A DNA stretch of 39,197 bases from a bacterium (GTDB lineage Bacteria; Margulisbacteria; Marinamargulisbacteria; SXXA01; JAHFDB01), in assembly GCA_023249195.1 (NCBI GenBank), contig JAHFDB010000010.1:1-39197 (forward strand), written 5' to 3'. Under the pieces are notes generated by a model that had not been told where the DNA came from, searched no databases, and saw nothing but the letters and a program-made list of their open reading frames with translations. The position numbers and the translations under genes were made by a program. The first letter of the stretch is position 1; each line of letters opens with the position of its first letter. Shown here in pieces: positions 16,545 through 25,063 of this stretch.

Positions 16545-16574
16545 ACTATATCAACTTCCTACTAAATTTGTCTA
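16545..16574 (-). promoter_or_regulatory. Possible promoter of secDF
   Basis: On the minus strand, TAGACA (16574-16569) and TATAGT (16550-16545) are spaced by 18 bp. The -35 contains the lysS stop codon. The -10 lies 11 nt from the secD ATG, which predicts a very short leader containing AGGTAAG. Confidence 0.45.
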
Positions 16575-18050
16575 TTGTGGGTTATCGTGTTGTTTCAGAT
16601 GTGGAAAAAAGATCACATCACGAATCGAGGGCGAGTCCGTCAGAAGCATCACTACCCTGTCTATTCCGATGCCCAGACCACCGGTAGGAGGCATGCCATA
16701 TTTCAGGGCATGCACAAAATCTTCATCCATTTGGTGGGCTTCGGTATCGCCTGCTTCGCGGGCTTTGACTTGGTCTAGAAAACGTTCATACTGGTCGATC
16801 GGGTCGTTGAGTTCTGAAAAGGCATTGGCAATTTCCATAGCAGAAACAATGAGTTCAAATCTCTCCACTAAGCGATCATCGTCACGTTTTCTTTTTGCAA
16901 GTGGAGAAGTTTCCCAAGGATAATCCACAATAAAAGTAGGTTGAATGAGATTATGCTCGACTGTTTTGTCATAGATATATTGAATCACATGCCCTCTGAG
17001 CGGCTTATGAGACACATCCAGTCCTAAATTTTGGGCTTTTTCACGAAGAACCTCTACTGGGGCATCCATATCTACCTGGGCATAGTGCATAAGGGCGTCT
17101 TTGAGCGTAAGTCTTTTGAAAGGGGCTTTAAAATTGAGTTCAACGCCTTGATAAGTGAGGGTGTATCCTCCGGTTAAAGTGAAAACCAATTGGGACAGAA
17201 GGGACTCGGTTAATGCCATGACGTCTGTGTAATCTGCATACGCCTGGTATAATTCCAGCAAAGTATATTCGGGGTTGTGTTTAAAGGAGACGCCTTCGTT
17301 TCTGAAAACGCGGCCAATTTCAAAGATCTTTTCAAAACCACCTACAACGAGACGTTTCAAATGAAGTTCTAGGGCAATTCTTAAATAGAGTGTTTGATCT
17401 AGGGTATTATGGTGGGTCATAAAAGGCCTGGCTGCAGCACCCCCATAAATAGCATGCAAGACGGGTGTTTCAACCTCCATAAAGCCTTTTTGATTCAGAA
17501 ATTCACGTATTTTAAAGACAACCTCTGAACGGGTTTTAAAAGTTTTTCGCACCTCTTCATTGGCGATTAAGTCGACATAGCGTTGTCGATAGCGCAATTC
17601 TTTGTCTTGGAGTCCGTGAAATTTTTCCGGTAAAGGGTGCAGTGACTTTGTGAGCATCGTAAAGGTTTCAACACGAAGAGAAAGCTCGCCCTTGTGGGAT
17701 TTAAAAGGCTTTCCTGTGATGCCGATAATGTCTCCAATATCTAAGTGTAACAGTGTGTTGTAAGCCGTTTCTCCTAGTATGTTGATATTGGCATAGTATT
17801 GAAGGGTACCTGATTCATCCATGATGTTCCCAAAGGTGGCTTTTCCATGGCCTCTTTTTGCCACAATGCGCCCCGCACAAGAAAGGGTAGTTTCAACAAC
17901 ATCCTCGGCGGTCAGTGACTGATACCTGCTGATCACCTCTCCAAGAGGATTGGCTTTGTCATAGGTATGGGCAAAAGGTGAAATTCCCTGCGCCCTTAGG
18001 GCCTGTAATTTTTCTACTCTGACAGATTCTTCTGGATGAACATCACTCAT
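16572..18050 (-). CDS. lysS: Lysine-tRNA ligase, class II
   Basis: This 492-aa enzyme charges tRNA-Lys. The N-terminal OB-fold anticodon domain (about 50-160) has CAGRIVAKRGHGKATFGNI. The catalytic core has motif 2 as RVFRNEGVSFKHNPEYTLLE and motif 3 as GLGIGIDRVVMLLTDSPSIRDVIFFP. Length and layout are standard for LysRS-II. The gene begins 6 bases after the stop of the GspF/PilC gene, so it is in the same transcript as signalling and secretion genes. A possible promoter for secD overlaps its end. ATG 18050 is the natural start; no strong ribosome site is visible. Confidence 0.97.
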   Translation of the reverse strand: MSDVHPEESVRVEKLQALRAQGISPFAHTYDKANPLGEVISRYQSLTAEDVVETTLSCAGRIVAKRGHGKATFGNIMDESGTLQYYANINILGETAYNTLLHLDIGDIIGITGKPFKSHKGELSLRVETFTMLTKSLHPLPEKFHGLQDKELRYRQRYVDLIANEEVRKTFKTRSEVVFKIREFLNQKGFMEVETPVLHAIYGGAAARPFMTHHNTLDQTLYLRIALELHLKRLVVGGFEKIFEIGRVFRNEGVSFKHNPEYTLLELYQAYADYTDVMALTESLLSQLVFTLTGGYTLTYQGVELNFKAPFKRLTLKDALMHYAQVDMDAPVEVLREKAQNLGLDVSHKPLRGHVIQYIYDKTVEHNLIQPTFIVDYPWETSPLAKRKRDDDRLVERFELIVSAMEIANAFSELNDPIDQYERFLDQVKAREAGDTEAHQMDEDFVHALKYGMPPTGGLGIGIDRVVMLLTDSPSIRDVIFFPHLKQHDNPQ

Positions 18051-18056
18051 GATACA

Positions 18057-19265
18057 TTACCTAACCTTTCCCATCATATCAAAAATTGGCAAGTAAATAG
18101 CCAATGCTATAAACAAAACGATAATACCTAGACAAACCGTTAAAATAGGGTCTAACCGTGAGGCTAAGCGCTTCATAGAAAACGTAATCTCTCGGTCTAC
18201 AAACTGACTTAAGCGCGACAAAGTTGCGCCTAGATCCCCGGATTTTTCTCCCATAGTCAAGGAATAAGAGATCATCGGAGGAATCATTTTTTTTGCTTCA
18301 ATAAGGGGGCCTGACAAGGGCAATCCTTTTGAAATATCTCGGCGCATTTCTACAATAATATCACTTAGTGGCAAGAAATGGGTCCCCTCTTCTATCACTT
18401 TGAGGGCTTCCAATATGGGAACTCCGTTGTTGAGAAGTATTTCAAACCCTTTTAAAAACCTTAGCAAGAGGGTCTCTTGAATCACTTTTCCTATAAGGGG
18501 AATTGAAATAAACTGACGTTGAATAGTGCGTTTTCCGGAAGGGGTTCTGTAATAAATAACCCCCGCCATTGTTGTCACACTGAGTACCAAAGCAATTGCC
18601 CATTTAAAATGAAAAAAAAGATCGGACATCACAAATAAGAGTTTGGTTAAAATAGGAAGTGATGATTTAGATTGGATAAATACTTTTTTAAAGGTCGGAG
18701 CCACAAACGATAAAATGACACTCATCAGAATCATTCCCACTGTAAAGACAATCGCAGGATACATAAAAATTCCAATAAGTTCTTTTTTGAGATTTTGAAT
18801 CCGTTCAAGATATTGTCCAATATAATCGAGGGTATTTCCCAAGTCACCGGAAGCCTCTCCCCCTTTAATGAGCATCGGGTAAAACGGAGGAAAAATATCG
18901 GTGTGTTTTTGAAATGCCATCGATAACAATTGGCCACTCTCAATATCTGTCATAATATCTGCGAGCCTTTTTTTCAAAAGCTTGCTATCTACCTGTTTTG
19001 AAAGAAGTGTCAGTGCATCTTTGACCGTTAAGCCTGATTTAATACAGCTGGCAAACAACTGTGAAAATGCCACAATATCTTCTGATTTGACTTGTTTTTC
19101 ACTGAAAAGAAATTCAAGGAAAGAAACCTTATCTGATTTTAGAGAGAGAACTGTAATTTTTCGTTTTTTGAGATAGCTCTTGGCATGGGTTGCGCTTAAT
19201 GCTTTTACTTTTCCTGTAGCAACATGTCCGGGTCTTATTTGGTAGGTGTAAACAAAGGTATTCAT
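18057..19265 (-). CDS. Type II secretion/type IV pilus inner-membrane protein GspF/PilC
   Basis: This 402-aa protein is the polytopic platform of a type IV filament machine. It has two GspF domains (about 65-190 and 265-390), each with a conserved segment such as AFSQLFASCIKSGLTVKDAL and FLKGFEILLNNGVPILEAL. Three membrane helices lie at about 165-190, 215-237 and 370-395. An N-terminal extension of about 60 residues binds the ATPase in relatives. It directly follows the GspE/PilB gene by 4 bases. Whether the machine is a secretion system or a pilus cannot be said: no pilin, prepilin peptidase or PilT is in the window. Confidence 0.92.
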   Translation of the reverse strand: MNTFVYTYQIRPGHVATGKVKALSATHAKSYLKKRKITVLSLKSDKVSFLEFLFSEKQVKSEDIVAFSQLFASCIKSGLTVKDALTLLSKQVDSKLLKKRLADIMTDIESGQLLSMAFQKHTDIFPPFYPMLIKGGEASGDLGNTLDYIGQYLERIQNLKKELIGIFMYPAIVFTVGMILMSVILSFVAPTFKKVFIQSKSSLPILTKLLFVMSDLFFHFKWAIALVLSVTTMAGVIYYRTPSGKRTIQRQFISIPLIGKVIQETLLLRFLKGFEILLNNGVPILEALKVIEEGTHFLPLSDIIVEMRRDISKGLPLSGPLIEAKKMIPPMISYSLTMGEKSGDLGATLSRLSQFVDREITFSMKRLASRLDPILTVCLGIIVLFIALAIYLPIFDMMGKVR

Positions 19266-19269
19266 TCGC

Positions 19270-20991
19270 TTAGATATCTAAAACCCGTGCAATTTCATCA
19301 ACCGTAGTAATGCCCGCTAGAATTTTATGAATGCCATCTTCTAACATCGGTACCATACCTGCCCGCAAGGCCGCCGCATTGATTTTTTCTGCGCCTGACT
19401 TTTCTACCACTAAATTGCGAATTTCTTCGTTCGGCGTCATGACTTCAAAAATACCAATTCTGCCTTTATATCCGGTGTCGTCACAAAATTTACACCCCTC
19501 TCCTTTGTAGAGAGTCATTCCTTTGGGTGCCAACTTTTTAATTTCTTCAATGAGTTCTACCTGTTTAAATCCTGTATAATGACTTAAAGTTGTTGGTTTT
19601 TTACAGTTGGTACAAATGGTTCTAACCAATCTTTGTCCGACAATACCAATCACCGCACTATTAAGTAAGAAAGGGGCAATTCCCATCTCTACCAACCGGG
19701 TAATGGTACCTGCCGCATTTCGAGTGTGTAAGGTTGTAAACACCAAGTGACCCGTTAAGGCGGCTTGTACTGCCGTAGAGGCTGTTTCGTAGTCTCGAAC
19801 TTCTCCAACCATGATCACATCAGGGTCTTGTCTGACGATCGCTACCAGTCCAGCAGAGAAATCCATGCCGATTTTAGCGTTTACAGGAATTTGGTTAATT
19901 CCATCCAAATTATACTCAACAGGATCTTCAATAGTGATAATATTTTTATCGGCGGTATTGATTTTACTGAGTCCAGAATAAAGGGTGGATGTCTTTCCAG
20001 AACCTGTTGGACCACATACAATTAACATCCCAGATGTGCATGAAATTAAACTTAATATTTTTTTGTATTCATGGTCAGCAAACCCTAGTTTTTCCAAAGA
20101 AACAAAGGCTCCGGACTTATCCAACACTCTGAGCACCATTTTCTCGCCTGAAATAGTACGAACTGTCGATACGCGAAAATCAATATCTTTTTCTTTATAG
20201 TGAAAAGTGATGCGCCCATCTTGGGGCTTACGGGTCTCGGTAATGTCCAGATTGGCCAAGATTTTAAGTCTCGACACAATCGCTGCCTCTAGTTTTTTAG
20301 GAGGTGACATCACATCTCGCAAAAGACCATCCACTCGGAATCGGACCTTCATCACGGTGTCTTCCGGCTCAATATGAATATCAGAGGCCTTTTCTGAAAT
20401 AGCCAGTTTAATAATGGTGTCCACCAGTTTTGCAATCGGAGCTTCTTGAGCCAAATCAAAAATCTCATCCTCGGAACCTTGCTTATCTTCGATAAGCTTC
20501 ATCCCCATTTCATAAAGGCTGGACATGGGGGCGTTTTCATCATCACCACCCTTGTCTTGGTAGGAGTAACAATAGCCCACCAGGGATTCGATATTTGATT
20601 TCAACGTGATAATAGGCACTATCTCCAAGCCCGTTAAGATCTCTAATGTTTCTAAAATTTCTAAATGGAACGGGTTTGTCAGAGCAACAGAAAGAGATTT
20701 TCCAATCAAAAACAAGGGTAAAACCCCATTCTCTCTGGCAAAACTTTCTGGAATTAGATAGCTGATTTTATAATCAATGGTAGCTTTATCGATAAGCTCA
20801 AACGGAAAGCCTAAATAATGGGCCATCGATTCTAACAATTGTCTTTCAGAAGTAAAACTGTGTTCAATTAATACATCAAAAAGAGAAGACCCTTCTGTTT
20901 CTGTGAGCGCAATGGCCTCGTCTAACACCTCTGGAGAACATGTATTTTGCTCAAGCAAATAGGCCATAAAGGCATCTTTGATAGCAGCCAA
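19270..20991 (-). CDS. Type II secretion/type IV pilus assembly ATPase GspE/PilB
   Basis: This 573-aa hexameric ATPase powers pilus or pseudopilus extension. The N-terminal region (about 1-140) is an MshEN-like domain, which in relatives binds cyclic di-GMP. The motor has Walker A GPTGSGKT (327-334), the Asp box ITIEDPVEY, Walker B GEVRDYETA and the His box LHTRNAAG. Four cysteines (CTNC and CKFC, roughly 460-505) form the zinc site of the GspE/PilB group. It sits between the STAS gene (1-base gap) and GspF/PilC, so the export machine is produced with the partner-switch proteins. An intact MshEN would make it cyclic-di-GMP-responsive; this is inference. Confidence 0.93.
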   Translation of the reverse strand: MAAIKDAFMAYLLEQNTCSPEVLDEAIALTETEGSSLFDVLIEHSFTSERQLLESMAHYLGFPFELIDKATIDYKISYLIPESFARENGVLPLFLIGKSLSVALTNPFHLEILETLEILTGLEIVPIITLKSNIESLVGYCYSYQDKGGDDENAPMSSLYEMGMKLIEDKQGSEDEIFDLAQEAPIAKLVDTIIKLAISEKASDIHIEPEDTVMKVRFRVDGLLRDVMSPPKKLEAAIVSRLKILANLDITETRKPQDGRITFHYKEKDIDFRVSTVRTISGEKMVLRVLDKSGAFVSLEKLGFADHEYKKILSLISCTSGMLIVCGPTGSGKTSTLYSGLSKINTADKNIITIEDPVEYNLDGINQIPVNAKIGMDFSAGLVAIVRQDPDVIMVGEVRDYETASTAVQAALTGHLVFTTLHTRNAAGTITRLVEMGIAPFLLNSAVIGIVGQRLVRTICTNCKKPTTLSHYTGFKQVELIEEIKKLAPKGMTLYKGEGCKFCDDTGYKGRIGIFEVMTPNEEIRNLVVEKSGAEKINAAALRAGMVPMLEDGIHKILAGITTVDEIARVLDI

Positions 20992-20992
20992 C

Positions 20993-21373
20993 CTACTTCC
21001 TCAAACTGTTCAGAGCCTCGTCCTCGGTATGAAATGCTTGAATTTTTGAAGACATTTTTGTAATATCCAAAACCCGTTTGACGTCTTTTGTTGTATTTAA
21101 AAGAACCAATACCCCATTTTTTTGAGCGGCTTTTTTATGTCCTTCGAATAAAGCCCATAGGCCTGAAGAGTCGATATAGCTCACTAAATGCATATCGACA
21201 ATCACCTTCACACTGCCTTCTTCAAATATCGAATTCATAAATTCTACAAAATGAGCCTGACTTTCAATATCCAATTCCACGTTACCCACCAACGCATTGG
21301 TTTCAGGCTCAAGGTCGGCTCCAATGCTTACCTTTACAATCTCTTTCTCTAGCAGGGTCTTAATCATTTCCAT
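20993..21373 (-). CDS. STAS-domain anti-anti-sigma factor-like protein
   Basis: This 126-aa protein is a single STAS domain of the SpoIIAA/RsbV type. The phosphorylatable serine context is seen as SYIDSSGLWALFEG (Ser69-Ser70), after the strand VKVIVDMHLV. In known systems the unphosphorylated form traps a kinase/anti-sigma factor, and phosphorylation by that kinase plus removal by a PP2C phosphatase set the switch. Both of those activities seem to lie in the protein encoded just upstream: the stop codon of that gene is directly followed by this ATG. No sigma factor is nearby, so the output may be something other than transcription. Confidence 0.9.
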   Translation of the reverse strand: MEMIKTLLEKEIVKVSIGADLEPETNALVGNVELDIESQAHFVEFMNSIFEEGSVKVIVDMHLVSYIDSSGLWALFEGHKKAAQKNGVLVLLNTTKDVKRVLDITKMSSKIQAFHTEDEALNSLRK

Positions 21374-24300
21374 TTATTTGGCTCCTTTCAAAAACTTTGT
21401 CATCCACAGCTCCGTCCCTATCCGAGATGTCTGACGATATTCCACCTTATCCATGTATGTATTCATAAGAAAAACACCTAATCCGGATCCCTCTAGTTCC
21501 TCAAGATGTTCTTTTCCTTTCGTTGCTTTTTGCCTCATCCCAGGTCCAAAGTCTTTAATCATAATTTCTAGTCGGTCTCTAAACACCCTAAACTGAACAA
21601 CAATTTCCCCATCTTCTTTGCCAAAGTAGGCGTGTTCGATAACATTGGCATGAGCTTCGTTGACAGCAAGTTTGATGTTGTAGATTGCTTCTTCGTCAAA
21701 TCCCATTCCTGTTGCAATTTCTTCGGCTTCTTTCCGAATCTGTTTAATATATTTTTTTGCACTCACGACACTTGTTTTTTTGACACTGAGAGGTGCTTCT
21801 AACTCTAATTTTTCTTTCGCCTTAAAATCAACTTTTATACCCACAATGGTCAAATCATCGTGCTGCTTTGCTTGAGAGTTTTTTTGGATATGCGCAAAAA
21901 TTTTATGTACCAACTCTGTGGCATTTAAATGACTGTTCTTTTTTACAAACTGTTCCAGGTGTCGTCGACCAAAGTTTTGTCCCTTGGTATTTCGCGATTC
22001 TACCACACCATCCGTAAAACACAGGATAATATCTTGGTCTGTCAGAATAATTTCTTTCTCTTGGTAGTCTGAATCTGGAATACTGCCTAATGGGAAGCCA
22101 TTTGTATCCAAAACGGTTATTTTTTGAGACGAAAAAAGTATAGCAGGCTCGTGTCCTGCGTTGCAATATCGAAAGGACAGTGTTTTCGGGTTTAAAATAC
22201 CATAAAAAACAGGCACAAATTTATTAATAACAGGGTCCTTATATAGCAAGGCATTGATTTTTTCCAAGGCCTCCTGAGGAGAAAAAATAGAGAGCAAATG
22301 GGTGTGCAAAATGCTTTTTAACATCGCCATAAAAAGGCCGGCAGGAACGCCCTTTCCCACAATATCTGCCAAAACAATGCCTATATCTCCATTATCTAGA
22401 TAAAAGAAATCGTAGTAATCACCCCCTATTTCTCTTGCAGGCACTGAAATAGCCCCAAAATTAATGGCGTCCAAGACAGGTAATTTCTCTGGCAACAACT
22501 TGGTCTGAATCTCATTGGCCACACGAAGCTCTTGGTCGAGCTTTTGTTTTTCAAGTGTTTCCAAATACAGCATAGCGTTGTGAATCGCGGTTCCCACCAA
22601 AGCGGTAATGGTCGACAAGGTATCAATATCATCTTGATTGAGTGTTTGAGCACTAAACCCTTCTTTTCTGGCAATATTAATAATGCCAATCACTTCATTT
22701 TTGATCATAATAGGAATGCAAATGTAAGATTCCAATAAAATCTTTGTACTAGGACTGACTTTTTTATTATGCGGATAATGATCAATGAAGCAAAGTTCGT
22801 GTGTTCTTGCTACGTGTTCAGAAATGGTTTCACCCGATTTAAATTTATAGGCCCGTCTGATTTTATCAGGAAAATTAGAATGCACATGGGTAAAAAAAGT
22901 TTTTCCTTTTTTGAGCTGAATTGAACCCATTTCAGAATCTGCAATATTCAAAACAAACTCGATGATTACCATCAGCAAATTATCAAGATCGGTAATCGAT
23001 TTAATAATAAGATTGAGCTTTGAAATTACCTCTAATCGTTGTGATTTGACCTTATTTACCCGTTGAAGCTCTGTAAAATCTTTAAACACCAAGACCGTTC
23101 CAACACGATGACCATTACTGTCTTTGACCATGGTAATATTCACCACCAAGGCCCTGTTTTCACAAGTTATTTCCTGGTTTAAAATAGCTTTTTCTGATTC
23201 AACTGCTGAATTGAATAAATCCCACACTTTGATTTCAATAAAGATATCGCGAACCTTTTCGAGCGTTACTTTTCTCTTGGGATCGAGCCCAAGAGCCACC
23301 ATTGCCGCAGGGTTGATCAGTTCAAGATCTCCCTCTTCGTTGAACATGACCACCCCTTCTGTCATGCCAAAAATGAGGGAGCCTATTTTTGATTTTTCAA
23401 GACTTCTCACAGTTTTCAATCGTCCCAAATGCGAGGCGAGCTGATTGGCCATCGTATGTAAAAATGTCATTTCGTTACGCCCAAAAATATTTTCCAAAGC
23501 CGAGCATACATTGAGCATACCTATCACTTCTTCTTTGAAGATTAAGGGAACATTTGCAAAGGATTTCATATGATTTTTTTGAAGAGGCTCACCCCGAGAT
23601 TTAAACCTGTTTTCAGTGGTTAATTTTACTTTTTGTGTTTCCAGAGGATATCGGAGGAAGGGAATAGTAGCTGAAATAATATTAGATTGAACACTTTTAA
23701 CAAAGTCGGCATGAGCAGGGGTATTCACTCGGGTGATAATTTCTCCGCCAGGAATAAAATCTAGAAGCAGAATAGAACAGACATCAAAATTGAGCACTTT
23801 ATACAGTGATTCCATTACCATTTGCACCATTTGCGCGTAATTCAGGGAGTAGCCTAATGCATTGGAAGAATCATACAAAACAGATAATTCTAAAATACGC
23901 CGTTTTAGATCTTCTTCATCTTTCTGAATTCTTTGTTTGAGATGCTGCTTATCTGAAAGGAGGCTTTCAATTTTCTGGTGAATAAAATAGTTGTCTAAAG
24001 CCGTAGAGATCTCTTTGGTAAACAGATCAATATCTTTCATCACTACAGAGGCTTCTAACTTATGAAAAAGAGGGTGTTTTTTCTCCCAATTGTGAATGCA
24101 AGCAATTCCGAACACAACTTCATCTTCTGATAGCAAAGCCACATAGAGGCCTTCCCAATGGGTTGTTGGAAAGGCTTTTTGATCTTTCCCCAACTGTATT
24201 TTATCTGTAAATAACACCTTCGCTTTGTCAGGAATATAGATTACCCTGAAAGGGCCTTCGGTTTCATTCTTAATAAGCTTGTCTTTAATGGTTGTTACAA

Positions 24301-24529
24301 ACCATGTTTTCTCTGTTTCTGGCAGTGGCCATACCGTTTTTTCAGAGGGGAAAGTAGCCGTGATTTGATTAGAAGTTGAGTCCAGCAAATAGATAGAAAC
24401 CGAAGAAAACCCATAGGCTGATTTCAAACCCGAGCAAAATGTTTCTAATATTTCTTCTTTTGAATGAACAGTGGCCTTGAGTTCTTTAGACAGACCTTGA
24501 AGCGTTTTATTTGAAAAAATAGATTTCAT
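21374..24529 (-). CDS. GAF-GAF-PAS-GAF sensor with PP2C phosphatase and HATPase kinase domains (RsbU-RsbW fusion type)
   Basis: This 1051-aa protein joins sensing with both enzymes of a partner-switch. Order: GAF-like domain (about 25-180), coiled coil (about 190-215), second GAF (about 225-375), PAS (about 385-495), third GAF (about 510-660), PP2C/SpoIIE phosphatase (about 690-885) and an RsbW/SpoIIAB-type HATPase (about 905-1050). The phosphatase has metal-site segments IGGDYYDFF, LADIVGKGVPAGL, CFTDGVVE and HDDLTIVGI. The HATPase has VNEAHANVIEHAY (N box), DFGPGM and GSGLGVFLM. No membrane segment is seen, so it is cytoplasmic and probably senses a small molecule through GAF/PAS. It is placed between a CheY-like receiver gene and a STAS gene; the STAS protein is the obvious substrate of both enzymes. 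Confidence 0.93.
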   Translation of the reverse strand: MKSIFSNKTLQGLSKELKATVHSKEEILETFCSGLKSAYGFSSVSIYLLDSTSNQITATFPSEKTVWPLPETEKTWFVTTIKDKLIKNETEGPFRVIYIPDKAKVLFTDKIQLGKDQKAFPTTHWEGLYVALLSEDEVVFGIACIHNWEKKHPLFHKLEASVVMKDIDLFTKEISTALDNYFIHQKIESLLSDKQHLKQRIQKDEEDLKRRILELSVLYDSSNALGYSLNYAQMVQMVMESLYKVLNFDVCSILLLDFIPGGEIITRVNTPAHADFVKSVQSNIISATIPFLRYPLETQKVKLTTENRFKSRGEPLQKNHMKSFANVPLIFKEEVIGMLNVCSALENIFGRNEMTFLHTMANQLASHLGRLKTVRSLEKSKIGSLIFGMTEGVVMFNEEGDLELINPAAMVALGLDPKRKVTLEKVRDIFIEIKVWDLFNSAVESEKAILNQEITCENRALVVNITMVKDSNGHRVGTVLVFKDFTELQRVNKVKSQRLEVISKLNLIIKSITDLDNLLMVIIEFVLNIADSEMGSIQLKKGKTFFTHVHSNFPDKIRRAYKFKSGETISEHVARTHELCFIDHYPHNKKVSPSTKILLESYICIPIMIKNEVIGIINIARKEGFSAQTLNQDDIDTLSTITALVGTAIHNAMLYLETLEKQKLDQELRVANEIQTKLLPEKLPVLDAINFGAISVPAREIGGDYYDFFYLDNGDIGIVLADIVGKGVPAGLFMAMLKSILHTHLLSIFSPQEALEKINALLYKDPVINKFVPVFYGILNPKTLSFRYCNAGHEPAILFSSQKITVLDTNGFPLGSIPDSDYQEKEIILTDQDIILCFTDGVVESRNTKGQNFGRRHLEQFVKKNSHLNATELVHKIFAHIQKNSQAKQHDDLTIVGIKVDFKAKEKLELEAPLSVKKTSVVSAKKYIKQIRKEAEEIATGMGFDEEAIYNIKLAVNEAHANVIEHAYFGKEDGEIVVQFRVFRDRLEIMIKDFGPGMRQKATKGKEHLEELEGSGLGVFLMNTYMDKVEYRQTSRIGTELWMTKFLKGAK

Positions 24530-24535
24530 CAGAAA

Positions 24536-24913
24536 TTAGGAAAGTGAGGGTAAATTAAATATTTTTTCAATAACAGCCAGCACTTCCTCTACATCAAATG
24601 GCTTATAAATAACCCCATAGGCACCCATTTTATAGGCATCTTTGAGCATTTCATCTACAGAGTAGCCTGTCATAATCACAACCAACAATTTGGGATCAAT
24701 TTTCTGAATTTCTTGAAACGTTTCTATACCAGACATTTCTGGCATTTTAAGGTCTAGAAAAACCAAGTCCATTTTCTTGCCAGAACGGAGACATTCGAGC
24801 CCTTCTCGGCCAGAAGTTGCTGACAGTGTATGATAGCCCGCTTGCTGCAAAATAAACTCAAATATTGAACTTATGGAAGGGTCATCATCAATAACTAGAA
24901 TCGTTTTACTCAT
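24536..24913 (-). CDS. Stand-alone CheY-like response regulator
   Basis: This protein of about 125 aa is a single receiver domain. All switch residues are present: the acidic triplet VIDDDP, phospho-acceptor Asp in VFLDLKMPEMSG, Thr in VIMTGYS and Lys in YKPFD. It probably passes a phosphorelay signal by protein contact. The frame stays open up to a TTG at 24949, but that TTG is the first part of a TTGACA -35 box and would put the start codon inside the promoter, so ATG 24913 is chosen. It is the first gene of the signalling and secretion series; the phosphatase/kinase gene begins 6 bases after its stop. No cognate histidine kinase is in the window. Confidence 0.9.
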   Translation of the reverse strand: MSKTILVIDDDPSISSIFEFILQQAGYHTLSATSGREGLECLRSGKKMDLVFLDLKMPEMSGIETFQEIQKIDPKLLVVIMTGYSVDEMLKDAYKMGAYGVIYKPFDVEEVLAVIEKIFNLPSLS

Positions 24914-24919
24914 GGTTCT

Positions 24920-24949
24920 AATAAAATCATGTTTGGTAGGTCGTGTCAA
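24920..24949 (-). promoter_or_regulatory. Promoter of the signalling/secretion operon
   Basis: On the minus strand, TTGACA (24949-24944), a perfect -35, is followed after 17 bp by TTTTAT (24926-24921); shifted by one base, TTTATT is spaced 18 bp. The ATG follows 7 nt after the -10, and there is no Shine-Dalgarno sequence, so the mRNA may be leaderless. Confidence 0.55.
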
Positions 24950-25021
24950 TTTTAGAGCACCTTTACTTTCGATATTTTTCTTGTACCATTAAATATACCA
25001 AGACCCTTTATTGGGTGGAGG

Positions 25022-25063
25022 AAAAAGCTCTCGAAGTCCCCCCCCCTTATTCGAGAGCTTTTT
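25022..25063 (-). terminator. Rho-independent terminator of the secretin operon
   Basis: AAAAAGCTCTCGAA and TTCGAGAGCTTTTT form a perfect 14-bp stem (25022-25035 and 25050-25063) with a 14-nt loop. On the minus strand a run of five T ends the stem. The 5' arm is made by the last codons of the secretin gene (EKALE) and the loop begins with its stop codon. The loop carries nine consecutive G on the RNA strand. The symmetric A/T ends mean it could also work on the plus strand, but no plus-strand gene arrives here. Confidence 0.85.

Noticed and set aside
24914-24949. Longer receiver protein starting at TTG 24949
   Set aside because: That TTG is part of a perfect TTGACA -35 box and the extra 12 residues are outside the receiver fold; ATG 24913 is preferred.
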